Positions 24,157-36,431 of a stretch of 64,000 nucleotides of DNA are shown here, piece by piece. The DNA is from Sclerotinia nivalis. Its lineage: Eukaryota > Ascomycota > Leotiomycetes > Helotiales > Sclerotiniaceae. The notes under the pieces are model-generated. The model was not told the DNA's origin and made no database searches. It saw only the letters and a program-made list of their open reading frames with translations. Positions within the stretch are counted from its first letter, which is position 1. Each line of letters opens with the position of its first letter. Where the stretch lies: assembly GCA_029531795.1 (NCBI GenBank), contig JAPEIS010000013.1, positions 1,178,001 through 1,242,000 of the forward strand, read 5' to 3'. The translations under genes were made by a program, and so were the position numbers.

Positions 24157-25964
24157 CTTAACGAGATACAAACTGAACTGTACCTAGAGCTAGCAGGTAG
24201 AATGGAAAATGAGATATCAATGAAAGAAAATGAGACGAGAAAAGGAAGTAGAAAATGTGATGAAAGAGAGGCTGAGATAAGAACACTATCGACAAAAATG
24301 TACGAAAGCGTACAGCTGAATAAATTCAATAGTAAACTCCTTCGACGCTTGAACTATGGTGATTAACCACGGATATTAGACTACTACATCTAGTATACCA
24401 ATCAAAAGCGGGACTATTGAACGTAATCATCAACCATTGATGGCATTTATTTTCGGGGACAAATGGACTTGGTCTCGAATTAGATCAATCTTTCGGTCCC
24501 GAATCAAAACATCTTGTTTGTAGGAATTGAAGAAGGTAAGAAGAATGATGAGAAAAAGTCCCAATAATTATCTATATTCCTCAACATTCTGGTTCAATCT
24601 CCGTGTTGGGGCTAGGATACTCGGAGCTTGTATGGAAGCTAGGATATATGGAGGAGGTCGGTTTGCCGTCTGCAAGGGGTGCTTGGTGTAGTGGAGTAAC
24701 TAGGTATATCGGGGCTTAACCTATCTAGTACGGACAGGATCTTCAATCTTTAGTACATTCAGTCACTCCGTATACACCTCAGTTACAAACCATTCACATT
24801 CCACCATATCATCCATCCATCATCCAAGCTTTCATAGTATTCACGAAATCCATCCATAAACCAAATTCAACCCCCCAAAATCCGAATCATCTATATTGAC
24901 TCCACATCCACCAAGAAATTTGTTATATCTACTCCGTACCGACGCACCCGCCACACCCAAGCCCAAAACTGTGTGTGCAGCGCGGGAAGATTAAGCTTCT
25001 ACATTCTGGAGTACCAAAAACTCAAAAACTCAAAATTCAGCTCAAAATTCAGCTCGACCCGAAAACCGAAAAGCTTATTCATCCATCCTTAAACTAACAA
25101 TCCACTATCGAATCGATATCCTTCCCGTCATCCATATTCCAATTCCAACCCTAAACTAATAAACTCCTCAAAGTCCATACCTACATAATATATCCTCTGT
25201 ACTCCCATCAAATACAACTCCAGCTCCAAAGAAAACATCTAGAGAAAAATGCCCAAAAAAATCCCTCTATAATTCTACAATTTTGCAGCGTGTAAACCAT
25301 AATTAAAGAATCACAGGAAAAATAGAGGAAAATAGAATATATAGCCTACCCCCGCCACCCACCTCATACTTTATGCAATTAACATATACATCATACATAC
25401 AAAACCATATACTCGGTAACCAATAGAAGCCTAGAATTCGTATTACAACCTTTGTAGTACTCCATACCATTATCCATACTTCCATACTCCATACTCCGTA
25501 GACGCTGCAGAGAAGTACACTGTACACTATAGAACATTATATTATGGGATGATGGATATTATACAATATTTTTATTCTTATCTTTATGTGTAAGATTTAC
25601 ACCACTCCTCTATGTGCTTTAAATAGATGAAACCAAAACTCGGGTTTGAGATCTGTTCACTGTATACTCACCAACGAAAACCAAAACCAAAACAAAAAGT
25701 ACATTTTTATCTATTCAGCATGAGGCTTAAGCGATTCTATAAAAAATCATGATAAGATTATATCAAAAATTCAGATACAAATTCAGTTAAATAAATATAA
25801 TATATATTTACAAAAGAGATTCTGTACTGAGTACTGTATATATATAGTATAGTATTTATCCGAGCTTGAATTAACTCCCTGTATAGTTCCTCCAAGCCCG
25901 CATTAGGTATTAAGTAAATGATTTACCCATCCATAACTTATTCATATAGAGCAATTCTTAAGCT
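24157..25964. other. Intergenic region, no gene recognised
   Basis: About 1.8 kb, AT-rich with many TATA/ATAC words and short direct repeats (for example AAAACTCAAAA and CAAAATTCAGCTC near 25020). No open frame with a recognisable domain. Confidence 0.55.
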
Positions 25965-26285
25965 ATGGAATCACTATTCAGAGCATTCATACTCGTTTTG
26001 CTCTTCCTCTTCGGCATGTACGCAAGATTCTGCTCATTCTTCACCTTTTCCTTTCCCCATTCCCCATTCTCAACATCCCTCTCAACATCATCTCCCTCCC
26101 CATCCGTACTTTCCCCAACCCTCACACAACAACCAATCTCGTTCTCCCCAACCCACGCTTCCATCCCTCCTTCAACCCCTCCTTCCCTATCCCCCCCTAT
26201 CGCTAAAATATGCTCTTTACTCCCCCCATCATCATCACCCAAATTCCTATTCTCCTTCAACCCCAAATCATCATCACTCATCTAA
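25965..26285 (+). CDS. Doubtful small Ser/Pro-rich protein with hydrophobic N-terminus (106 aa)
   Basis: ATG-initiated frame with an N-terminal hydrophobic helix (FILVLLFLFGMYA) followed by a Ser/Pro/Thr-rich tail of low complexity. Its last bases overlap the last bases of the opposite-strand rhodopsin-domain gene. The composition may only reflect a C-rich stretch at 26040-26280. No family is recognised; it is listed because it starts at an ATG and has a plausible membrane anchor. Confidence 0.25.
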   Translation: MESLFRAFILVLLFLFGMYARFCSFFTFSFPHSPFSTSLSTSSPSPSVLSPTLTQQPISFSPTHASIPPSTPPSLSPPIAKICSLLPPSSSPKFLFSFNPKSSSLI

Positions 26286-27582
26286 CTAAAAACACGATTA
26301 ATCTGAAGAGATTTTCTCTTCCCGCTATATCCCGATAACTCGAAAGTCGGAGCTGCGGGGCGTGTGGTGGCGCTGGTGCTGAAGTCACCGGATTTGAGAC
26401 GGATGAAGAGGGGTCGGATGAGGGGGACTGATGAGGCGATTACGACGAGGTTGGATTCGACTCTGTTTTTTGCGTGGTTAGTAAATTGTTGGGTGCGTGG
26501 CGGAAGTAGAACGGAAAGTCTTACTGTACCCATGTGAAGAATGGAACTGTGTTATCTGGTATTGTTTAGCGGGTTGCGTGTTTGTATTATATTGTTGTAC
26601 ATACATGTAAAGTCTCCTCGATCGGCGAGTACCCTAAGGTACAAAATCTTCATGATGACTCCCACAAAGGCACTGAGAGAAGGTTAGGGATGTGGCAAAC
26701 GATGTGAAGGATAAAACTTACAGTAAACTGAGACTTAGCAGGAATACCAATCCAAATTTCGTACGACGATTCATTTGTAAACTCCACAACATTGTTGCCG
26801 GCAGACATGTCAAGAAAAGATCCGTGAGGCCATTCCAAGCCGTATGTGCGTAGCCAATATACTAGTGTGCGATCAGAAATAATCTGCGTGGCAAGGGAGT
26901 CCAGACTCACGGTTTGATAATTTTCAGGCCAGCATGAAGTTACAACCGATGTGTCCCATAGAGCTCGAATATCATTACATTGAATGTACAATGTGATAAC
27001 GACAACGGAATTTGGAATGCATTGCACCCAGAATAATGTTCAAAGAGCTATACGCTTCAACCTGGATGTTCCGAACAACTGTAGCATGAGGATAATGATT
27101 GACATTCGACCAAAAGTTGAGCCCATCACACCTGTTGCATGTGTAGGTTAGAGAGATGTTCTCGGTAGAGACTCGTCCTCAAGTAGACCTACCAAAAGAT
27201 TGCTCGATTGCGTTATATTTCATTGCCTCCATTCTATCTAATGGGTCGAGGTACGTGTAATGTCGTCCCCATCCATAATGATATTGTACTGTAATGAAGG
27301 CTGCCATGGAAGAAATAACTCCCTGCATCGTCAGTTATACTCCATACTTCCAAGATCGATAACATACCATTGACACAACTACCAAGACATCACTAAGTCC
27401 CAGTTGACGGGATATAAATTTTTGTGTCATGCATCGCGCAATAACAATGATGATTGAGACAGCATTTAGAGTCCAAATCACAGCGAGAGCTTTAGCACCT
27501 TTGATCTAAGAGTTAGTGATAGTGAACCATTGAGGACTTGAAGCAGCTTACCGATGTTAATATCAGGTCCCACAGTCATCAT
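26282..27582 (-). pseudogene. Rhodopsin-domain integral membrane protein, disrupted by one in-frame TGA
   Basis: Eight exons can be joined with GT-AG introns of 45-62 nt: 27552..27582, 27368..27498, 27193..27322, 26911..27131, 26722..26861, 26605..26672, 26525..26546, 26282..26462; 308 codons in one frame. The product matches the fungal seven-helix rhodopsin-domain family: LAVIWTLNAVSIIIVIARCM, GWGRHYTYLDPLDRMEAMKY, GSTFGRMSIIILMLQLFG, TLFWVQCIPNSVVVITLYIQ, CNDIRALWD, AWNGLTDLFLTCLPATMLWS, ILYLRVLADRGDFTF, ESNLVVIASSVPLIRPLF. Codon 128 (27040..27042) is TGA just before TLFWVQ. No intron can remove it. The other seven joins are clean, so the break is recent, a sequencing error, or strain-specific. 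The first intron must use a CAAAG acceptor, which is the weakest join. Function in the family is mostly unknown (putative receptors). Confidence 0.75.
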
Positions 27583-29355
27583 ATTGTATCGTCGAGATTA
27601 CTAACTCGCAATAAATCTCGATCGACAACGGAAAGAGCGCGGTCTGGACAGGTAAAAGTAAACATTGAAGAACCATGTATCTTCATGCCTAGTTTGCTCA
27701 AGCTCATTGGGATCCATCACTCATGAAAGCCACCAAAAGACCAAATGAGCCATACTTTTCTATTTGTCTGTTCCTTGCAGTCTTGTGCTTGTGTGGTGTG
27801 GTTGCGGTCTAAAGTACGGAACTTCATTCGTAGATACAGAATGGGCTCAAGCAAGCACTACAGGGAGACGAAGCCTTAGAGTGATTAATCTTGACATCAA
27901 GAACAAGAAATAGTACTATGTAGGATCAAATTTTCATTTTATATCGATCCATACCAAGACAAGGGACTTGGAATCTCATCTGAAGGAAAGTACCGTGCGT
28001 GCAGGTGGACAAATCCATATCTGGAAGGGAAACCGTGAGAACGAAGCTCTCATCCGAATTGTCATCTAAGCCCACCCCACAATCTGACATAAATATCTCA
28101 GGGGTATGAAAGCCAGCTAGCCTCCAAAGGAAAACCTTGTCCGGATGCTTAAATCGTTCCCGACCACGAAACAATGGTAAAAACTTTATTCTTAAAGCAT
28201 TGGTTTCACATGCACTTTTACAACATGCGACTATTGGACAGTATCCACCAGAATATATCGGTATGTAACTTTAAAGTTTACGGCAGCTCGCATTTGATGT
28301 AACAGAACAAGAGATTCATATTGAATTTCGAAGATGATGGATTTGCCAATCGTTGGTGTGGATTCAGGGCAATACTTGTTGGTACCTGCATCTGACCGAT
28401 ATTTTAGGGGTTGAAGATACAACCCCAGTGATGGCTTTTCGATGTCTTTAACCGAGATAACATCTTCATGCACCCTTTTCATTTCCCCACAGTATTCAAT
28501 TTTGATACTTATCTGATGATGCGGATGAGCTGACCAGGAGATCTCATATTGTTTGATGTCAAATTAGCCAAGTCGTTTCATGTCAAATACGCGTATAAAA
28601 GAGAAGGTCCAGGTTATTTTGACTTAGATCATAATAAGCACGTTCGGGAAGGACGGCCGACAGAATGAGAAGAAGGGGTAATCGGTTCTAGCCGAGCAGA
28701 CGAACTTGCCGGCGGGGCTTTTTACTCGAAGAGGCGATCTTTATGTGTAATTGTAAGCTCATTATAGGTTGGAGGTATAGAAGTATGTGAGAGGATTCCT
28801 TGCTGTCGCAACTGCATTGCCTCCAAAAACTGCGCAATGCACTGCACCGTCGCAACGTGCCATCCACACATCCACAGGCTTAGTCGAAGAGAATGTTCGG
28901 CCACAAATACACATAAATCCGGTGACTGCTGTAAGCAAGATGTCTACCATCGAAAGATGCCGAAGGGTCGTAAAATATCAAATATGGCTGGAAGTTGCAA
29001 CTCGGTGGTACATTTATGCTAATGTGAGATGAGCTGCGTTTCTATTCTATAGATAGGAGATGAAACAAAGATAGGCACTCGCCTTCTAAATCACATCGTT
29101 CGTTGAATCTCATGCTTGGCTCAAACTTGTATGTTATTTTTCTTGATTATATGTCGGCATCTGTGCGCGTCTGTTCGCTTTCTGTTTCCAGTCCCAAGCC
29201 GTGGCAAGGTCAACGGACTATATTTATTGCGATATGCATAGAACAAGACATTGACTTGATATAACAGGAAGCTGGGTGCGGATGTAGATCACGCTCTGTG
29301 AGCCGAATCATGTTATTTAATGATATTTGAGGGATTAGACTCTGCAGAAGCTCTT
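27583..29355. other. Intergenic region with unassigned open frames
   Basis: Minus-strand frames at 28231..28482 (ATG start, MKRVHEDVISVKDIEKPSLG) and 27926..28174 have normal-looking composition but no domain and no convincing splice join to each other; they could be parts of an unknown gene or remains of one. Overlapping frames on both strands at 28722-29032 look accidental. Otherwise AT-rich. Confidence 0.4.
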
Positions 29356-30387
29356 TCAATCATCGGGTAAAATGCTCTTAGGATCGAGTCCAATCTCCTC
29401 ACCAAGCCTTCTAACGACTGTCTTCAATGCAGTACAAGCTGGACTATCAGGCCAGGCATCGAAAAAGCTCTCGCCGTAATCGCACGACATCCCAATTCGA
29501 GGGTCTAGTGGTACAGCTCCGAGGAATGGAATATTCATCTCTTTAGCCAAAGCTCTTGCGCCTCCAGTTGTGGCTTGGAATATTTGACTTTCGTGTGTGC
29601 ATTTCGGGCAGACGAATCCTGACATGTTCTCCACGATCCCTAATACCTTAATCCCCGCCTTTCGACAAAAGTCGATTTCCTTTCTGACATCTAACAGTGA
29701 AACTTCCTGTGGTGTTGTAACTACTAAAGCTCCATCCACCCCACTTTCCTTAAGAAACGAATTCACACTCAAATGTTCATCACTTGTTCCTGGAGGTGTG
29801 TCCACCAATAAGAAATCCATCTCTCCCCACTCCACATCCTTCAAAAACTGTTTTATCAATCCATTTTTCTTTGGTCCTCTCCATATCACGGCATCGTCTC
29901 GATTTGGTAACATAAACTGCACACTCATAACACCGAGATTCTCCATAACCCACACTGGACTCCAACCAGCACCACTAACATGTATTTGCTCCGTCTCTAC
30001 TCCCATCATCTTTGGTATGCTTGGCCCGCAGATATCGGTATCCATGATTCCCACTGTATTATCCTCATTTGTAGCGAATGCATGCGCAAGTAAACTCGTG
30101 AATGTGCTTTTTCCCACGCCACCTTTTCCCGATAGAATTAAGACTTTATGTTTGATGCCTGCGAGACGTGCAGTTATAGCGGGAATGTCTGGATCGGGAC
30201 CTTTAGGTGCAGATGCGCAAATTGCTTGGTTGGGACAGCCGGCGCAAGAGTCTGCCTTTCCTGCAGCTTCGGATTCTGGACCAGGACAGTGTTCCGGTTC
30301 TGGGGCGACGAGCTTGGGGGCGTTTTTCAGAGGATTTGAGAGAACATCTTGGACAGCCTCTGGCCTTTCCTCGAGAGAAGTTGCCAT
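29356..30387 (-). CDS. NBP35: Cytosolic Fe-S cluster assembly factor Nbp35
   Basis: P-loop scaffold ATPase that, with Cfd1, assembles 4Fe-4S clusters for cytosolic and nuclear apoproteins (family knowledge). Single exon, 343 residues, start ATG 30385-30387. The N-terminal cluster-binding cysteines are at 34, 48, 51 and 57 (C-x13-C-x2-C-x5-C), the mark that separates Nbp35 from Cfd1. Walker A is GKGGVGKST (about 87-95), followed by [16 protein letters not shown] and [15 protein letters not shown], and the scaffold CPKC motif in SGFVCPKC. All key residues are present, so the gene should be active. No introns were seen, unlike most neighbours. Confidence 0.97.
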   Translation of the reverse strand: MATSLEERPEAVQDVLSNPLKNAPKLVAPEPEHCPGPESEAAGKADSCAGCPNQAICASAPKGPDPDIPAITARLAGIKHKVLILSGKGGVGKSTFTSLLAHAFATNEDNTVGIMDTDICGPSIPKMMGVETEQIHVSGAGWSPVWVMENLGVMSVQFMLPNRDDAVIWRGPKKNGLIKQFLKDVEWGEMDFLLVDTPPGTSDEHLSVNSFLKESGVDGALVVTTPQEVSLLDVRKEIDFCRKAGIKVLGIVENMSGFVCPKCTHESQIFQATTGGARALAKEMNIPFLGAVPLDPRIGMSCDYGESFFDAWPDSPACTALKTVVRRLGEEIGLDPKSILPDD

Positions 30388-32290
30388 AATTATCGTGATA
30401 TATCCAGAAGAGAGTTGTTAATTAATTATTGAATGTGAAAACAAAATGTGGGATGATAAGGTCGCAGAATGTTTACAAAGCATAGGATTTTGCTGAAGGT
30501 TTATCATTGACTTAATTGGTAAGCGGTGAGCTAGTAGGTTATCGGATTGGTGTTTGGTCTACCGGGCTTGTCCGAATTTATGTAGCGAGCGACCTCTGAA
30601 GTTTGAACTTATCACTCTCCACAACTGCAGACGTTCATTTTCTCATTTTCTTCTATAGCAATCTTTTAAATATTCAAGATGCATCATGGACAACTGCTAT
30701 TATTTGCCTGCGATGTTGAAAGCTCCTACTTTTGCACGACAGAAAGTTTTCGAATGCACTCAAGGTGACCGCAAAAACTCTTCCTTCATGCACGGAAAGC
30801 CTGGGGTTTCTAAGGAGCCCGATTGGTGTTGGCCTAGTGTCTGACTGGCGATACTCCCAATTGTGATGAAGAGATATTCTATAATCAGATGTCTGGGTTC
30901 AAATGGGGGTTTCAATGTCAGTGGACCATATAATGAGACCTTGATGTTTCCCATCACATTCAAGCACCTGGCCTGTCGCGGAATGGAAAACTGGACCTGA
31001 TTATACTCCAACTTGCATATACACCGGCAGGTACAGTTTACGATCAGCCAGAGGTAGGCAAAGGTTCCATCCCGATCTTCACTTGCCATGGAAGCAGACC
31101 CCCACGTCCAATCTTTCGTTCTCGGGAAGTTGGTATTGATGAACAAATGCAGAGCACACCGGATAACATTTGTTCTTATCAACTGGATATTTCCCGTCAC
31201 TTCCCGAGGATCTGTACAACAAAAGTCGCCTTGGGAAGTAATTTGACAGGTCAGAAAACGTGGGTGATAGAAAAATGAATGGGTGAGTGATACGGGATCC
31301 TCCCGTCACGTCAACCTTGTGTAGGATTTCAAGCTTGGAATGTTTCTCCATCTTCCCCAGATACATTGAAAGCGGTAGAAGATGACAAAAAAGATAAACT
31401 AATCCTTGACCTTGCATAAAAATCACATCATTGATCGTTCTCAACTGGGGCCATAACTGGGGGCATTCACATGTCAATTTTGTATCTACCAGACAACCTT
31501 ACTAGGTAATTCTATAGAATTCTATGTGAAAAATTTGTTGAATATTGCATACGGAGTTGATTGAATACGGAAAAGTATCATGCGTGTTGGCAAACTTCCC
31601 GGAATATCAAAGACCAAATGACGGGGATACCAAAGATAGAATATCAAAAACAAAGAAATGAGCAAGTAAGTAGGGTAGGTAGTACCGTCTCGTCGTACAG
31701 TATTTTAATACCTTGATATACTGAGTAGATCATTGCATGATAAGATAGAGGGTGTAAAAAAAAAAAAAGATCTTATGAGCAGAAATCCCCCCACGGATTT
31801 CCCCAAGCTCCAAATCACTATAAATGTTCTACCGTCCTAAAAAAAAATTGTCCATAATCTATCTCATTGTGATTTCGGTGATTGATCGTTATGACAAACA
31901 AAATCAATATCCAAGCCTGTCAATATTCAACGACTAGGTAGGTACCAACAGGAATTCGATAATTCTTTGTGGTGAGCAATATAATTCGTTGGAATTCACC
32001 TCCACTCTAATCATTACAGGGAGATGTAAAGTGTGACTTACAGTAGTGAACCCATCGAATTCAACAACCTAGACCTCGCAGAAAAGGACAGCATATGGTT
32101 CATCCCACTTCCACCAATTCAACATTTAAACATATGTTCAACATACATACAGAGCACATGCTAACACCCTCTTCACTCACAATCTCCACCAACGTGTTTG
32201 TGCAACAACGCGTAGGACTCTCCAATTGACAAATATAAGGTCTCAACGACATTACCATTGCCGTTTTCAACACGGCAGAGTCCATCCAGC
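30388..32290. other. Intergenic region with an unassigned minus-strand open frame
   Basis: Between divergent NBP35 and CHO2. A minus-strand frame around 30760-31200 (containing TKDWTWGSASMASEDRDGTF and ARCLNVMGNIKVSLYGPLTL) looks protein-like but has no known domain; its relation to the overlapping frame at 31079-31477 is unclear. It may be an unknown gene or relic and is not called. 31500-32290 is AT-rich upstream sequence of CHO2. Confidence 0.4.
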
Positions 32291-35200
32291 ATGAGTACCG
32301 GTACTTCTTCAACGAAGTCCCAAGATTCAAGTGGCTTGCGGGAACGAAACAATAATATTCCTACCACAAATGAGGATAATATGACAGCCTGTTGTGGTTC
32401 CGAGCCACCCTCTGAAGACTTCAAGCTCGAGAAGGACAAGAAGACGTTTGGCAGAACCCCCAATGGTACCAGTAAGTTAAGAATTTCATTCAACTATTGC
32501 ACATACCATTATCATTTCGAAAGCTCCAAGCTCCAAGCTAATAGACCCACAGTATTTACAGTACCTCAGACCCATGATATGGTTTCTCAATTACTCGACC
32601 CTCGACAACCCAAGAACCTCTCGGATTTGATTGTCTTGGTCATACTTGCCCTCCATATTTTCGCACTTTACGCCTTGCCAAGTTCGCTGAAGAGGCCAGT
32701 ATTCGCGGTCTTGTTCCTGTTCTGGCGAGGATGCTACAATGTCGGCATTGGATACCTCCTTCACATACAATCGCACCACAGAAGAATAGTGGCATGGGCA
32801 AAGAAATGGAATCTATTTGAGAACCCCAATACTGGCAAAAATCCTCGACCGTGGTTATACAATTTGATCAAGACCGAACTGGAGACTAAAATACCAGAAG
32901 ATTACAAATTGGAAGAAGCTCCTATCGAGTACAATACATGGTTAGTCTTTCGAAGGGTGGTGGATCTCATTTTGATGTGTGATTTCACATCATATTGTCT
33001 CTTTGCGGTTGCTTGTGGGGGTGCGCCAACTGATGAAAGTTTCGCTATGTCAATACTTCGGTGGAGTGCAGGTATCATACTCGTTTTATTCAACCTGTGG
33101 GTTAAGCTTGACGCGCATCGAGTGGTAAAAGATTATGCTTGGTACTGGGGTGATTTCTTCTACCTTATCGACCAAGAATTGACATTTGATGGTGTTTTCG
33201 AAATGGCACCTCACCCAATGTATTCTGTTGGATATGCTGGTTATTATGGTATCTCAATGATGGCTGCAAGCTACAGCGTGCTAGCAATTTCGATCGTTGC
33301 ACACATGGCTCAATTTGCATTTCTACTCGTTGTGGAGAACCCTCACATCGAAAAAACTTATAATGCGCCATCTCCCAGAAAGCACCAAGAGAATCCAAGC
33401 TCAAGCGACAGCGACCATGCAAACGCACTAGCATCAAGTAAAGAAGGCTCTGAATATAGCGTAGATCCATCGCCCACGCATACACCACTACTGAATGCCG
33501 CTCAACCATTATCCGTCCATAACCTCATGGGATTGGGTAACATTGATCTTTTCCGAATCACAGATGTTTCTGTTCTCCTACTCCAAGGTTATGTCTTTCT
33601 CATTACTGCACTTACACCCTCAACCCCAATTTATCAAGCACTGTTTGTTATCAATGCTATATTTTGGCGTTTATGGTACGCCGTTGGCCTTGGGATCATT
33701 CTTGACAGACAATCGAACAAAAAGATGTGGACACGACATTTTGTCAAATATGGTGATAGTACAGAAGAAGCCTGGCGACAGTGGAAAGGGATGTACCACT
33801 TGAGCATGACAATGTGCTACGCAAGTTTCATTGCTGCAACGTGGAAGATGTACTCCATGCCTTCCGACTGGGCTTATGGGCTTGTTTTATTGCGGCATGT
33901 CATAGGTGCTGGCTTGGTTTCTCTTCAAATCTGGACTGCCATCAGTATCTATGAATCTTTGGGTGAATTCGGATGGTTCTTTGGAGACTTCTTCTTTGAT
34001 CATGCGCCCAAACTTACCTACAGTGGTATTTACCGATATCTCAATAACCCAGAACGTATCATCGGGCTTGCTGGTATTTGGGGAGCGGTTTTTATCACTG
34101 GAAGCCGAGCTATATTCTTCTTAGCGCTTCTCAGCCATACACTTACATTTGCGTTCCTCCAATTTGTCGAAAAACCTCACATGCAGAAATTATATGGACG
34201 AAATCTTCGATCAGAAGCAGGTCTATCGAAAAGCATCAAGAGATCATTACCACCTCAAATCAAGAAATGGCATGGTAATGTTGATAGAGTCTTGGAGGAA
34301 ACTGGTCATTTCGTTGAAGAATTTTTGGATGCCGCTCGACCGAAATTTGCAGCTGGTGTTTCTACCATATTTAGAGACACCTCTGCAATCTTCAGTCAAT
34401 ATCCTGCTCGTCTGACCTTAACAAGAATTGCACCAGATTTGGCCGGCTTTGATCCGAGAGATTATTCTGTCAAAATCGAGGGTACAGCATTTGATTCAGC
34501 TATGCACAAACGTACAACTTCTAAAGAAGGAATTAACGCCCGCTTGCCACAAGAACGAATGGATGAATTCAAGCCACTCGTCTTTGAATATGGTGCACCG
34601 ATTAAAGTGAAATGGACAGCGCCAATAAATCATAGCAAAGCTGATTGGGTAGGTTTGTACATGGTAGCTGACAATGCATCTCGAGAAGTAACGCGAATTC
34701 CTTCATCGGGCCGTTGGGTCGCCACTGTTCCTAATGAATACGAATTCACACCAGCAGATAAAGGTATCCTCGTCTCGAATAGATTTGTCTCAGGCGAAAA
34801 GCGTAGAGATGGATCAACTCAAGATTACGTGGAAGGTGAAATGCTCTTTGAAGGCGACAAACTCTTCTGGAACCAAGGTGTTTTCGAATTCCGTTACCAT
34901 CACGACGGCAAACACAACGTCATGGCCATCTCGCTTCCCTTCGAAATCCGCATTCCTCGCTTCGACGACGAGAACTCAAGCCTAAGCATTTCTCTTGATT
35001 CCGACAACTCCCAATCTCAATCTTTAATCCGTAGTGCAGTCGAGCAAGCTTTATTACCTGTAGTGCGCAATTGTTTCGACCGTGATCCGGATATTGCCCC
35101 TAACTCAGTAGATGAAAGTTTTGGGGAACTGGTGGCACGAGATGGAAAATATCCGAGGCGCGTGGTGCATGCTGTTCATTATATGTTTGGTATTGAGTTT

Positions 35201-35633
35201 GCGCCAGAGGTAGTGAGAGCGGATGGCAATGTTAGGAATTTGGCCTGGAGAATTTGTAATGCGAAGCAGGTACTGGTATGCAGATTTTCTCAAGCTCGTC
35301 CAAGGTCATTTTCTCGACCAGCGTCATTACGACGTGATACATGAAGACATATTTCTTTTCGATTTTTCTAATTTTCGTCCTCTTCGATGGATGGGTTCTC
35401 GAGATGGGCCATTATTTTTCCGATTTCTACACACATTTCATTTTTCTTTAACTCTTTTTTTCATTATGATATCCTGGAGGTTATCCGGCCCGGATCGGAA
35501 TGACGGACACCGTTAGAAAAAATACCAAGATTCAGAGAGAATAGACATTGACCAACAAAATTCGCAGGCTCCATATAGTATGTCGCATTCGAAGGGGACG
35601 AATACACCCACTGGTGAGAAGGAGAAGGTTTAA
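32291..35633 (+). CDS. CHO2: Phosphatidylethanolamine N-methyltransferase (Cho2)
   Basis: ER membrane enzyme that makes the first S-adenosylmethionine-dependent methylation of phosphatidylethanolamine on the way to phosphatidylcholine. Exons 32291..32471, 32553..35275, 35568..35633; 989 residues. Start ATG 32291; the upstream in-frame codon is TTG. The first intron (81 nt) gives [17 protein letters not shown]; it has no in-frame stop, so its retention would add 27 residues. The last intron (292 nt, long here) gives [25 protein letters not shown], the expected C-terminus; without it the frame would end RPASLRRDT. Two methyltransferase halves are visible: [20 protein letters not shown] with [15 protein letters not shown], and [20 protein letters not shown] with [16 protein letters not shown], each with several membrane helices. 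A soluble C-terminal domain (about 720-960) follows, with [19 protein letters not shown]. Confidence 0.95.
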
Positions 35634-36431
35634 GTAGTTTGGCTGATGAGTGTGGGGATGAGATGAAGGAAGGTTGCAGTGGATGAACACATGGGAATGA
35701 TCTTCACATGATTGAGATTTGTATGATGATGATGACTCGATGAAGTGATAGATGGTATGCGGTAGTGCAGTGAAGATACCCTGTATTGGCTTGTTTGATT
35801 CTTATTATCGGCGTCGACATGTCATAACTTTGTTAGGAAAGAGTATAGCATAGTTTAGCATAGCACTAGCATCACAGAGATAAACAGATGGGCGTCAATA
35901 AAAGGTTTTGTTGCTTTCTTTGTTGTTTGAAATTCAGTTGTAATATGATTTATTTATTAAGTAAGTACACTTAATTCCACATTATTTCCTCATCATCTCT
36001 TCAGTTTATTATTGATTTTGGATTTGATTTTTCCACATTCGTTTACTTCGCAGACTAGCTAAGCTAAGCGCAGAGGACCAGGTAGCAACCCCAAAATTCA
36101 AAAGCTAATCTGGGTACGCAAGACACAGCATTTGCTCGTTCCTTCCTTCCATCCATACCTCATACCAGCTATTAGTCCATTCCTTCCCATTCCATCATCT
36201 CTTTGCAATCATAGGTAGGTTGGTAGATAGGTAGGTAGGTACCTATCTTTCCTATCCTTCCTTCTTTCCCTCCTCTCCCTCTCCCTCTCCCCGTTCATCC
36301 ATCCATCCATCCATCTATCTATCTATCCACCCCTCTCAAAACAAAAACCAAACCCCCACAGCCAAAAAAAAAAAACAAAAAAAAAACCCTAGCAAAACTA
36401 CACACACATCGAAACAAAAGCAATCATGCAA
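35634..36431. other. Convergent intergenic region with simple repeats
   Basis: Holds the 3' regions of CHO2 and of the J-like gene. TAGG/GGTAGGTA words at 36213-36244, CCATC/CTATC tetranucleotide runs at 36295-36330, and A-rich runs at 36365-36387. No gene. Confidence 0.6.
36213..36330. repeat. Tetranucleotide simple repeats (TAGG)n, CT-rich, (CATC/TATC)n
   Basis: Consecutive microsatellites: imperfect TAGG/TAGA repeats, a CCCTCT-rich tract, then four CATC and three TATC units. Simple-sequence DNA in a 3' intergenic region. Confidence 0.7.

Noticed and set aside
25958..26289. Three overlapping frames on both strands in a C-rich stretch
   Set aside because: Composition bias explains openness in all frames; only the ATG frame with a hydrophobic start was listed, with low confidence.
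29597..30421. 274-residue plus-strand frame opposite NBP35
   Set aside because: Antisense shadow; the minus strand encodes a fully conserved protein.
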